This document shows, one piece after another, positions 24,092 to 35,182 of a stretch of DNA of 64,000 nucleotides (positions within the stretch are counted from its first letter, which is position 1; every line of letters starts with the position of its first letter). Position numbers and translations under genes: made by a program. The notes beneath the pieces were generated by a model, which saw only the letters and a program-made list of their open reading frames with translations, made no database searches and had not been told where the DNA came from. Source of the stretch: Mercurialis annua (taxonomy: Eukaryota; Streptophyta; Magnoliopsida; Malpighiales; Euphorbiaceae). The DNA lies in the NCBI RefSeq assembly GCF_937616625.2, contig NC_065577.1, positions 19,915,501-19,979,500 on the forward strand. Direction: 5' to 3'.

Positions 24092-24919
24092 TGTTGGTGC
24101 AGCGGGACGTGAGGGTCTGAATCGTATATTTCAATTCAAAATTGGAATTCCAACAATACAGATCCAGAATTTGATCATATCAATAACAAATGGATCGTCG
24201 TATCATCTAGTAATTAAAGCACACATCTAGAAACCGTAAGCAGAATACCTATGTCGATTCTCCAACGATTCTTGTAGTCACGATAGTACGGCGACCTCAA
24301 GCTCGTCCACACGATTATGTGTCCGATTGAATCATCGCCTTGAAGTAATCTGCAAGAGTTCCTCTTGCCGAGCAACCGTAAGCTCAAACTCTTACAACGA
24401 TTATGTTCTTACTGGGATGTATGAAAAACGTTTGCCAAGCTTTTCTGTGATTGATAACTACTTGAAATCTTTCAAATATGCTCTCTTAAGTGTGGTGTGT
24501 GTAAAACGAGCAAAGGCAACATCTATTTATAGGGTAGAGCTTTGCTTAAAAATGCAACACCTCACATGCTAGGTGTCACACAACAAGCAAAGGTGTTGCC
24601 ACCATTTGACACCTCACATGCTAGGTGTCACACACCAAGCATAGGTGTTGCCACCATCTGACACATCACATGCGAGGTGTCACACATCAAGCATAGGTGT
24701 TGCCACCTTCTGACACGTCGGATTCTAGGGGTCACACACAGAGACATACATGACATCATCGCATGACATCATCACGTGACATCATCGCATGACACCATCA
24801 TGACATTATCACATGAAATCATCACATGACATCATGGTGACGTCATCACATGACATCATCACATTAACTTGGATAAAATACAATTAGGTGCCTACTAATT
24901 TATAACTCTTACAAATTAG
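24092..24919 (-). repeat. Copia 5' LTR (right, truncated)
   Basis: It starts TGTTGGTGCAGCGGG like the left LTR and follows it to the word TTACAAATTAGT, then passes straight into gypsy gag coding sequence. The last ~235 bp present in the left LTR, including the ACCAACA end, are missing. Four 52-bp repeats are in exact register at 24561, 24613, 24665 and 24717. Confidence 0.9.
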
Positions 24920-26255
24920 TACCTCCTGAAGCACCGTTTCCACGGCCACCAAAACCACGCCCTCCTGAACCACGGTCCCGCTGGCCACCAAACGAAGCGG
25001 CATGTTGAGAATACCCTATCGAAGGAGTGAAAACAGGTCTCTGCTGCTGAAAGAACGGCTGAGCAACACTAGCCGACGACATCTGCTGCCCAGACCGGAC
25101 ACTCCATAGTAAAATGACCCTACTGGCCACAAGCATAGCAACTACCTGGTGCCACTTGGCACTGTCTCGGATGTCTGCGCCTGCAATTCTAACAAAACTG
25201 AACATTAGAAGTACAACTGTAACCGCAACCAGATCCACGGCTACTCCCACTGTAACCAGAACTGTGAGAGTACGGTTGATACCCTTTTTGACCACCCCCT
25301 TTTTGACTCTTGTACTGGGAAGGCTTGTACTAATAGTTGCTGCTACCACTCTTCTGCCCACTACTCTAAACAACACCGCCCGCCTTCTTGGTCTCAGTCA
25401 TTTTCCCAAAATGCAGTAATGTACTCAGTCATTTTCCCAAAATGCTGGTGAAGTCTCTGTAGATCTACGGCAAAGCGACTCACCCTCACAAACTCAGTGG
25501 TATACTCATGTACCGACCTGTGTCCTCTCTTTAGAACCAGAAGTCTGTCCCTGTGACCTTCAGTCACCAAAAAAGGCAAGTAAAAATCCTTGAATCAAGT
25601 CACACAATCCGCACAAGTAATAGTAGCCATATCCGGACGAATTTCCCTACGAAACCAGTCATTTGCAGGACCCTTTAAAGACATCTTCCCTAGAATAAAT
25701 GTCTGTCTCTCAGAAGCCTGAAGTCTCTAAGCATTCCGCTCAACCACCTCCAGAAAGTCTAGAGCATCGCCGTCGCCCGCAAACTCAGTAGGCTTCAGCC
25801 TTGAATAAGCTAACACCAAACTCTGTTAGTGATTCCAGCACCACCAACCGTAACACGACCAGCCTGTGGTACCTGCTGCTGTACAATATGTCCCAGCATA
25901 GCATACTGGTTCTGCGTGGCAATTTGTCCCGCCTGCAGTTACACTTGATTATCCTGGAGTACAGTGATCCTAGCCATAAACGTTGTGAAATCAAACATAT
26001 GCATAGGAGCTTGTGGTAAACCTGGTGCCTGAATGCCTGCACCACCACGTCCCCTACCTCTGCCTCCAGTAACCTGACCTCTGCCACCCCGTCCTCTGCT
26101 AGCCTGACCTCTGCGAGCTCGGCCTCTGCCAGCCTAAACTCCACCTACAGTACCCTGCTAGCTTGACCCTCCGGTTCATGCTGATCAACCTTAATCGACA
26201 TAGCGTCGTCAGCTTCAACCTCAGCCTGAGCTGCAGCACGCCCATGAGTATTCAT
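24920..26255 (-). pseudogene. Gypsy-1 gag (broken)
   Basis: The start is placed at 26255 because the minus strand reads MNTHGRAAAQAEVEADDAM there, matching the start of gypsy-2 gag. A stop soon follows (GQASRVL*). The Arg/Gly-rich linker survives only in shifted frames (26144-25785). The retrotransposon gag domain is visible at 25579-25394 (PFLVTEGHRDRLLVLKRGHRSVHEYTTEFVRVSRFA), followed by a local duplication of the FGKMTEYI-coding segment. The C-terminal region (25376-24920) ends in the Gly/Arg-rich tail RGSGGRGFGGRGNG, where the copia deletion junction cuts it. Confidence 0.88.
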
Positions 26256-26594
26256 TCCTAAGAATGAAACAATAAATCTCAAACAATGCCTACATGGCAA
26301 CACCCAGAGTATAACTTAAATATCTCAAAAAAAAACAATTTATCAAAAGTAATAACGATAACATTCCCAAGTAAAGCATACACTTTGCAAAGTAAAACAT
26401 CAGTAACACGTAACACCGACTCAAACACTCCTAAAGGTGAAGGTAGAATTTTTTTGAAAACAAATGATGACGTTTCAAAAGACAAGACTTGAATCCATAT
26501 TCCGCAGTAGATCGTATGACACAATAATAACACTTAACATATCTTAAAGCGATAAACACATAACATGCAAAAATTTGGCCTTAGTTCGAAACCA

Positions 26595-26607
26595 GGCTCT
26601 GATACCA
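26595..26607 (-). promoter_or_regulatory. Primer-binding site of gypsy-1
   Basis: The minus strand reads TGGTATCAGAGCC, complementary to the 3' end of initiator Met-tRNA, four bases from the LTR end at 26612. Confidence 0.88.
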
Positions 26608-26611
26608 ACTT

Positions 26612-29600
26612 CGTCACGACCCAATTTCATGAATCATGACCGGCGCTAGGGTATGGGTATGGTCGTACCAAAACCCGTAGCAAGCCTCGTGGAAATCAAT
26701 CGAACACATTAACCTACAGAAATTGCTCGGGGGCAACCGAGACTCCAACCTAAGTTTAGCAATTTATATTACAGTTCTAATATAAATATATGAAATGCTC
26801 AACAACATGCCTTAAATATAATAATAAAATAATCTAGAGTAAATCATGCCAATAATAATCAATCGGACAAACCGACAATCCCAATGTGAAATAACTAAAG
26901 TAATATATAAACTAGTTCTACTGCGGTCTAAGAGTTCGAAAACAGTAACTAGTTTAAATAACATATAACCTCCGAGGAATCAAAAGAATCGTAGTGGACC
27001 AGCTTTCAGATCACAAACCTGAAAAATTTGGGAAAACAACGAGGTTAAATATACTGAGATGAGTTCGAAATACTATTTACATTTATTAAGTTTAAAACCC
27101 TTAAATCAAAATATTTTATACTAATATAGTATGATTATGGGAAAAATATTAAAATGATCCCAGCGTAAGTATGACATAGCATACTTATAAACCAAGAGTG
27201 GACGGGGACATATTCTCGTCATATACCAGCGTAAGCAAGACATTAGTCTGCCGATCCCAAAGTACTTACCGGTGCACACAGTCTCGATACAAGCCCAAAA
27301 CCCGTAGCAAGCCTCATGGAAATCAATCGAACACATTAACCTGCAGAAATTACTCGGGGGCAACCGAGACTCCAACCTAAGTTTAGCAATTTATATTACA
27401 GTTCTAATATAAATATATGAAATGCTCAACAACATGCCTTAAATATAATAATAAAATAATCTAGAGTAAATCATGCCAATAATAATCAATCGGACAAACC
27501 GACAATCCCAATGTGAAATAACTGAAGTAATATATAAACTAGTTCTACTGCGGTCTAAGAGTTCGAAAACAGTAACTAGTTTAAATAACATATAACCTCG
27601 GAGGAATCAAAAGAATCGTAGTGGACCATCTTTCAAATCATAAACCTGAAAAATTTGGAAAAACAACGAGGTCAAATATACTGAGATGAGTTCGCAATAC
27701 TATTTACATTTATTAAGTTTAAAACCCTTAAATCAAAATATTTTATACTAATATAGTATGATTATGGGAAAAAATATTAAAATGATCCCAGCGTAAGTAT
27801 GACATAGCATACTGATAAACCCAGAGTGGACAGGAACATATTCTCGTCATATACCAGCGTAAGCAAGACATTAGTCTGCCGATCCCAAAGCACTTACCGG
27901 TGCACACAATCTCGATACAAGCCTATCGAGTAGCTCTTTTCAATCCAGATCCATAATCGCTTAAAACAGTTCAAAATCATTTATAATACTAAAATAAATT
28001 GTGTTACTTAATAAAGCGGTAAATAGCACTACAAACTCACTGCTTGCTTATCCACATGAATCTTGGTAAATATCTAACCCTGGTCGACTCCTGAGCGCGA
28101 GTAGCCGAAGAGTCTAAAAAAGAAATCATAAGTTAAAATCACTCCAATCCCTAACTTTAAGAATACTAGACACCACTAGGACTAGTACAAAATAATTAGC
28201 CAGATAAAATAAAAGAGAAACACAATCTCAAAATAAATTATAACGCCATAATAATACAAGACTATTGAGTTCACACTTAAAATCCAATCTAATAATATTA
28301 TTAAATGATAACTTAAATAAATTCCTCAAATAGTGGGTTATCCGAGTTTCTTAAAACTATCAAGTTAAACCCACATATCGGCGACCCAAGTCTAACCGAT
28401 CCAACTAATATTCCAGAGTTATAAACCACAGTATGTAATTATAATTTTAATAAAATATTCATTAATATCAAAGTAGAACTCAATATCTTGAAACCCAAGT
28501 AATTAATAGTTTCCGATAAAATATCTCATTAAATAAATAAATAAATAAATAAATGGCTAAATCATAAATTTAGCCAAATTGGCACGCTAAGCCAATATCT
28601 CAAACTAATAATTAGATAAAAATATCAAATTTCCCCTTTTTGATAAATCAAAAAAATAATTTAAAAGTTAAATTGAAATTTAATCACATTGGCCCATTTA
28701 AAATAATAATGATAATAATAAATTTAATTTTAAATGCATTTAAATATTATTTTTAGATTTAAAGATAATATTGTCGAGTTGGAAATTTCTACATCGAAAT
28801 AAAAATCCCTAAGTTGAATCATAAAAATTAATTAACATTAGATAATGTGTGAATAGTTGGAAATAAACTTGAGGAATCAATTGATTAAAAACAAAATAAT
28901 GAATAACCTAAATAGCTATTTAGCCACCAATTGCATAGCCCAGAAAATCTGTTAATTTGAAATAATAACTCTCCAAACGTTGGCCACATATGACAAATGA
29001 CAATTTGCTAATTTAAAGACCGCCAAACTCAAATATATATCATCTTCCTTAATGAAGAACAAAACCAACACATGATTAATTAATTCGAAACTAAGATTAA
29101 TGACCATAACAAGCAGCTCATATGAACCAAGAAATATCCAAATAATTCTTAATCAAAATATGATTAGGGCTTACTGAAATCAAATCCCATGAATCATGAT
29201 CCAACAATTTGACGAAATAACTTTGAGAATTCACAGTTAAGGAAATTAAGACCTTTAGGGAGGACGACGAAAGAATTTTGATATTAATTTTGTAGATACA
29301 GTTATAAACAAATTAGGTGCTAGATAATAGCCATTAAAGCATAGAGATCTTAACCAAGAAAAACAAACAATTTGGCAGAAACCTTTCTATAAAATAGAAC
29401 TAAAACAACGCACAAATACGATGAAACGACGGCGGATATAACATATTGATTTACGTACCTTTTCACGAAATATGAATAGTAGATTTGTAGAGGACTGAGT
29501 ACTCCATGGGGTCGAGACGGATCTGAATTCGATCTTAAAATGGATGTTAACAGATCGAAAAACGAAATTATTGTTTTAGAAATCAAAATAACAAATAGCT

Positions 29601-30243
29601 TGAAAACGGTAAAACGACGGGGGCTATAACGGAAAATATAACGTACCGTTTTACAAAAACGAAGCTCGATCTCGAAGATAAATGAGTCTACAATTGTTGG
29701 GAAGAATCATAACTCAATTTGGTTTTGAAACGAAGGAGTATTCAGTTACAAACGGAGATGTCGATTTTAACAAAAACTGAAAACTAAGAACACGACTTAC
29801 AAAAATTCAGTGAGGTTTAAGAATAAATATGGGCAGCGATTTTTTCAGAGATTAAGCAAGGGAGATGACGGCTAGGGTTTGATGGATATGAGGAAAATTT
29901 AGGATTTTAAATTAGATTAAAATACTAAAAAAACGGGATAAAACTATTGCACATAATCTGCAGCTATCAATTTAGCTACTGCTTCCAAATATATAAGATT
30001 AAGACAACGTATAGGGTTGCATGTATTATGGGCCAAAATAGAAATGAATGGGGTATTAAGGTATAGGAAAAATTATGAAAAAAGGATTGGTTTAATTAAC
30101 GGATTAAATAAAATATGGGCTAACCAATCCAACATAAATTAGAACACGAATCAAACCACGACCGCATCAATGAACGACTTAAATAATTACTGAAGCTCGA
30201 CGAAAATGCAAAGATAAAAATAAAAGAAATACGGGATATAACA
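26612..30243 (-). repeat. Gypsy-1 5' LTR (right), with internal duplication
   Basis: 3632 bp, from CGTCACGACCC (first T changed to C) to GGGATATAACA. It carries a direct tandem duplication of 627-628 bp (26669-27295 and 27296-27923). Compared with the left LTR it lacks the MITE and a ~70-bp segment beside the MITE site. The (AAAT)n run recurs at 28535-28556. The rest of the LTR holds no convincing gene. Confidence 0.9.
26669..27923. repeat. Tandem duplication of 627 bp within the gypsy-1 right LTR
   Basis: Both copies start CAAAACCCGTAGCAAGCC and end CTCGATACAAGCC; the second copy begins directly where the first ends, and the copies are nearly identical. The left LTR has a single copy, so the duplication arose after insertion. 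The junction has only a few bases of shared sequence. Confidence 0.9.
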
Positions 30244-33200
30244 TAGCTTTTGTAAAAGTTTCGCTTAAATTGCTAAAAAGGTGAAACGCTTGGATTTGTT
30301 TCGTCATTTTTTTTAACGTTTAGCTTAAATTGCTAAAAAGGTGAAACGTTTGGATTTGTTTCGTAACGTTTGTAAACATTTGGCTTAAATTTTTAAAAAG
30401 GGGAAACGTTTGGATTTGTTTCGTAACGTTTGTAAACGTTTGGCTTATATCGCTAAAAATGTGAAACGTTTGGTTTTGTTTCGTAACATTTGAAAGTGTT
30501 TGGCTTATGTTGCTAAAAAGGTGAAATGTTTGGATTTGTTTCGTTACGTCTGTAAACATTTGTCTTAAATTCCTAAAAAGGTGAAATGCTTGGATTTGTT
30601 TAGTAACGTTTGTAAACGTTTGGCTTTGTTTCGTAATATTTGTAAACGTTTGGCTTAAATTGCTACGAATGTGCAACGTTTGAATTTGTTTCGTAACGTT
30701 TTAAACGTTTGGTTTTGTTTCGTATCGTTTGTAAAATTTATGCTTAAATTGCTAAAAAGGTGAAACACTTGGATTTTTTTTGTAACGCTTGTAAACATTA
30801 GACTTAATCGCAAAAATGGAAAAATGTTTGGATTTGTTTCGTAACATTTGAAAATATTTGGCTTAAATCGCCAAAAAAGGGGAAGCGTTTGGATTTGTTT
30901 CGTAATGTTTGTAAACGTTTGGCTTATGTTGCTAAAAAGGTGAAACGCTTGGATTTGTTTCATAACGTTTTAAATGTTTGGCTTAAATCGCTAAAAAGAT
31001 TAAACGTTTGTTTTTGTTCCGTAAAGTTTGTAAACGTTTGACTTAAATAGCTAAAGAGGTGAAACATTTGGTTTTGTTTCATAACCTTTGTAAACGTTTG
31101 GCCTAAATCGTTAAAAAGGTGAAATGTTTAGATTTGTTTCGTAACGTTTGTAAATGTCTGACATAAATTGTAAAAAGGTGAAACGTTTGGATTTTTTTCG
31201 TAAAATTTCTAAACGTTTGACATAAATCGCTAAAAAGGTGAAACATTTTGATTTGTTTCGTAACGTTTCTAAACGTTTGGCTTAAATCGCTAATGAGGTG
31301 AAACGTTTGTTTTTGTTCCGAAACGTTTGGAAATGTTCGACTTAAATCGCTAAAAAGGTGAACATTTGGTTTTGTTTCATAACCTTTGTAAACGTTTTGT
31401 TTTAATCGCTAAAAATGTGAAACGTTTGGATTTGTTTCGTAACGTTTTAAACGTTTGGATTTGTTTTCTAAGGTTTGTAAACGTTTGGTTTAAATCGCTA
31501 AAAAGGTGAAACGTTTGTATTTGTTTCGTAACTTTTGTAACTGTTTGGCTTAAATTGATAAAAAGGTGAAATGTTTGTATTTATATCTAAACGTTTGTAA
31601 ACGTTTGGCTTAAATAGCTAAAAATATGAAGCGTTTGGATTTGTTTCGTAACATTTGCTAAACGTTTGGCTTAAATCGCTGAAAAGGTGAAACGTTTGGC
31701 TTAAATCGCTAAAAAGGGAAAACGTTTTGATTTGTTTCGAAACGTTTTATACGTTTGGATTTGTTTTGTAACGTTTGTAAATGTTTGCTTTAATTAGCTA
31801 AAAAGTGAAATGTTTGGATTTGTTTTGTAACTTTTGTAAATGTTTGGCACAAATTGCTAACAATATGAAACGTTTGGATTTATATCGTAACGTTTGTAAA
31901 CGTTTGGCTTAAATTGCTAAAAATATGAAACGTTTAGTTTTCTTTCGTAACGTTTATAACCGTTTGTCTTATATTGCGAAAAACATGAAACGCTTGGATT
32001 TTGTTTCGTAACTTTTGTAAACGTTTGGTTTAAATCGCTAAAAAGGTGAAACGTTTGGATTTTTTTATAACGTTTGTAAACGTTTGGCTTAAATGACTAA
32101 AAAGGTGAAACGTTTGGATGTGATTTGTAAAGTTTTAAACGTTTGTATTTGTTTTGTAATGTTTGTAAATGTTTGGCTTATATCGCTAAAAAGGTCAAAC
32201 GTTTGGATTTGTTTCGTAACATTTTTAAACGTTTCGCTTATATCGCTAAAAATGTGAAACGTTTGGTTTTGTTTCGTAACATTTGAAAGCGTTTGGCTTA
32301 TATTGCTAAAAAGGTGAAACACTTGGCTTTTTTTCGTAACCTTTGTAAACGTTTGTCTTAAATTGATAAAAAGGTGAAATGCTTGGATTTGCTTAGTAAC
32401 GTTTGTAAATGTTTGGCTTTGTTTCGTAATGTTTGTAAACGTTTGGCTTAAATTGCTAAAAATGTGCAATCTTTGAATTTGTTTCTTAACGTTTTAAACG
32501 TTTGGTTTTGTTTCGTATCGATTGTAATTTTTTTATTAAATTGCTAAAAACGTGAAACACTTGGATTTGTTTCGTAACGTTAGTAAACGTTAGTCTTAAT
32601 CGCAAAAATGGGAAAATGTTTGGAATTTTTTCGTAACGTTTGTAAACGTTTGGCCTAAATCGCAAAAAAAGAGAAATGTTTGGATTTGTTTCGTAATGTT
32701 TGTAATTGTTTGGCTTAAGTTGCTTAAAAAGTGAAACGCTTGGATTTGTTTCATAACGTTTTAAACGTTTGGCTTAAATCGCTAAAAAGGTTAAAAGATT
32801 GTTTTTGTTCCATAACGTTTGTAAACGTTTGACTTAAATCGCTAAAAAGGTGAAAAGTTTGGTTTTGTTTCATAACATTTGTAAACGTTTGGCTGAAATC
32901 GCCAAAAAGGTGAAATGTTTGGATTTGTTTCGTAACATTTGTAAACTTTTGGCTTAAATTGTTAAAAGGTGAAACGTTTGGATTTGTTTCGAAAAGTTTA
33001 TAAACCATTTGCTTAAATCGCTAAAAAGGTGAAACATTTTGATTTGTTTCGTAACGTTTGTAAACGTTTGGCTTAAATCACCAATAAGGTGAAATGTTTG
33101 TTTTTGTTCCGAAACATTTGAAACGTTTGACTTAAATCGCTAAAAAGGTGAAACGTATGGTTTTGTTTCATAACCTTTGTAAATGTTTGGCTTAAATCGC

Positions 33201-35182
33201 TAAAAAGGGGCAAATGTTTGGATTTTTCGTAACGTTTTAAACGTTATGATTTGTTTTCTAACGTTTGTAAACGTTTGCCTTAAATCGCTAAAAAGGTGAA
33301 ACGTTTGGATTTGTTTCGTAACTTTTTTAACTGTTTGGCTTAAATTGATAAAAAGGTGAGACATTTGTATTTATATCTTAATGTTTGTAAACGTTTGCCT
33401 TAAATCGCTAAAAATGTGAAACGTTTGGATTTGTTTCATAACATTTGCTAAACGTTTGGCTTAAATCGCTAAAAAGGGGAAACGTTTGGATTTATTTCGT
33501 AACGTTTTAAACGTTTGGATTTGTTTTGTAACGTTTGTAAATCTTTTCTTTAATTCGCTAAAAAGGTGAAATGTTTGGATTTGTTCCGTAACTTTTGTAA
33601 ATGTTTGGCTCAAATTGTTAAAAAGATGAAACGTTTGGATTGATATCGTAAAGTTTGTAGACGTTTGGCTTAAATCGCTAAAAATATGAAACGTTTGGTT
33701 TTCTTTCATAACGTTTGTAAGCGTTTTGCCTATATTGGTGAAAACGTGAAATGCTTGGATTTGTTTCGTAACGTTTGTAAAGGTTTGGCTTAAATCGCTA
33801 AAAAGGTGAAACATTTGGATTTGTTTTGTAACGTTTGTAAACGTTTGGCTTAAATCGCTAAAAAGGTTAAACGTTTGGATTTGATTCGTAACCTTTTAAA
33901 CGTTTGGATTTGTTTTGTAACGTTTGTAAATGTTTGACTTATATCGCTAAAAAGGGGAAACGTTTGGATTTGTTTTGTAATATTTCTAAATGTTTGGCTT
34001 ATATTGCTAAAAAGGGAAAACATTTGGATTTATATCATAATGTTTGTAAACGTTTGGCTTATATCGCTAAAAATGGGAAACGTTTGGTTTTCTTTCGTAA
34101 CATTTGTAAGCGTTTTGCTGAAATCGCTAAAAAGGTGAAACGCTTGGATTTGTTTCGTAACGTCTGTAAACATTTGGCTAAAATCGCTAAAAAGGTGAAA
34201 AGTTTGGATTTGTTTCATAACGTTTGTAAATGTTTGGCTTAAATAGCTAATAAGGTGAAACGATTGGATTTGTTTCCTAACGTTTTAAACGTTTGGATTC
34301 CTTTTCTAACGTTTGTAAACGATTGGCTTAAATCGCTAAAAAGGTGAAATGTTTGGATTTGTTTCGTAACTTTTTTAACTGTTTGGCTTAAATTAATAAA
34401 AAGGTGAATAGTTTGTATTTATATCTTAATGTTTGTAAACGTTTGGCATATATCGCTAAAAATGTGAAACGTTTGGATTTGTTTCGTAACATTTGCTAAA
34501 CGTTTGACTTAAATCGCTAAAAAGGTGAAACGTTTGGATTTATTTCGTAACGTTTTAAATGTTTGGATTTGTTTTGTAACGTTTGTAAATGTTTGCTTTA
34601 ATTCGCTAAAAAGGTGAAATGTTTGTTTTTGTTCTGTAACGATTTAAATTGCTAAAAAGGTGCAACATTTTGTTTTGTTTCATAACCTTTTTGAACGTTT
34701 GGCTTAAATCACTAAAAAGGAGAAACTTTGGATTTGTTTCGTAACGTTTGTAAATGTTTGGCTTAAGTCGCTAAAAAGGTGAAACGTTTGGATTTATTTC
34801 GTAACGTTTGGCTTCAATCACTAAAAATTTGTATACTTTTGGCTTAAATAACTAAAAAGGTGAAACGTTTGGATTTCTTTCGTAACGTTTGTAAACGTTT
34901 GGATTATATTGCTAAAAAGGTGAAACTCTTGGATTTGTTTCGTAAAGTTTGTAAATGTTTGGCTTTGTTTCGTAATGTTTGTAAACGTTTGGCATAAATT
35001 GCTAAAATCGTGAATCGTTTGAATTCGTTTTGTAACATTTTAACTTTTTGTTTTATTTCGTATCGATTGTAAAAGTTTCGCTTAAATTGCTAATAAGGTG
35101 AAACGCTTGGATTTGTTTCGTTACGTTTGTAAACGTTTGTTAAATCGCAAAAAAGGAAAAACGTTTGAATTTGTTTTGTAAC
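30244..35182 (+). repeat. 60-bp satellite array, segment 2
   Basis: About 82 units in the same orientation as segment 1. The marker variant with ATTTATATC recurs at 33369, 33638, 34027 and 34416 (steps of 269, 389 and 389), so the ~390-bp higher-order period continues, with some 270- and 300-bp steps. Half-unit insertions show as GTTTTAAACGTTTGGATTTG junctions. A variant with GGCTTTGTTTCG, joining the start of half A to half B, appears near 30625, 32415 and 34960. Several long open frames on both strands follow the 20-residue period. Confidence 0.97.

Larger units (their letters stand above)
17887..24919 (-). mobile_element. Decayed Ty1/copia element nested in gypsy-1
   Basis: Two direct repeats of the same LTR (17887-18950 and 24092-24919) bound about 5.1 kb of internal sequence. 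On the minus strand the order is 5' LTR, primer-binding site, gag, protease, integrase, RT: integrase before RT is the copia order. Gypsy-1 coding sequence resumes directly on both sides (RT at 17886, gag at 24920). The 5' LTR lacks its outer ~235 bp and about 570 bp of gypsy protease/gag are absent compared with gypsy-2, so one deletion removed both. Confidence 0.93.
11546..30243 (-). mobile_element. Gypsy-1: decayed Ty3/gypsy chromovirus (Tekay/Del-like), complete outline
   Basis: An 18.7-kb insertion in the satellite, reading on the minus strand: 5' LTR (26612-30243), primer-binding site, gag, RT, RNase H, integrase, chromodomain tail, polypurine tract, 3' LTR (11546-14886). The order RT-RNase H-integrase and the C-terminal chromodomain-type ending mark it as a gypsy chromovirus; LTRs over 3 kb fit the Tekay/Del group. 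A copia element with an accompanying deletion (17887-24919) has removed the protease. Several frameshifts and stops show it is dead. Confidence 0.9.

Noticed and set aside
30320..34242. Open frames of 60-126 codons with TKQIQTFHLFSDLSQTF-like or LFRNVCKRLAYIAKK-like repeats (also at 9964-10849 and 38161-49076)
   Set aside because: They are translations of the 60-bp satellite, whose period is a multiple of three. They appear on both strands and break wherever the unit has an indel.
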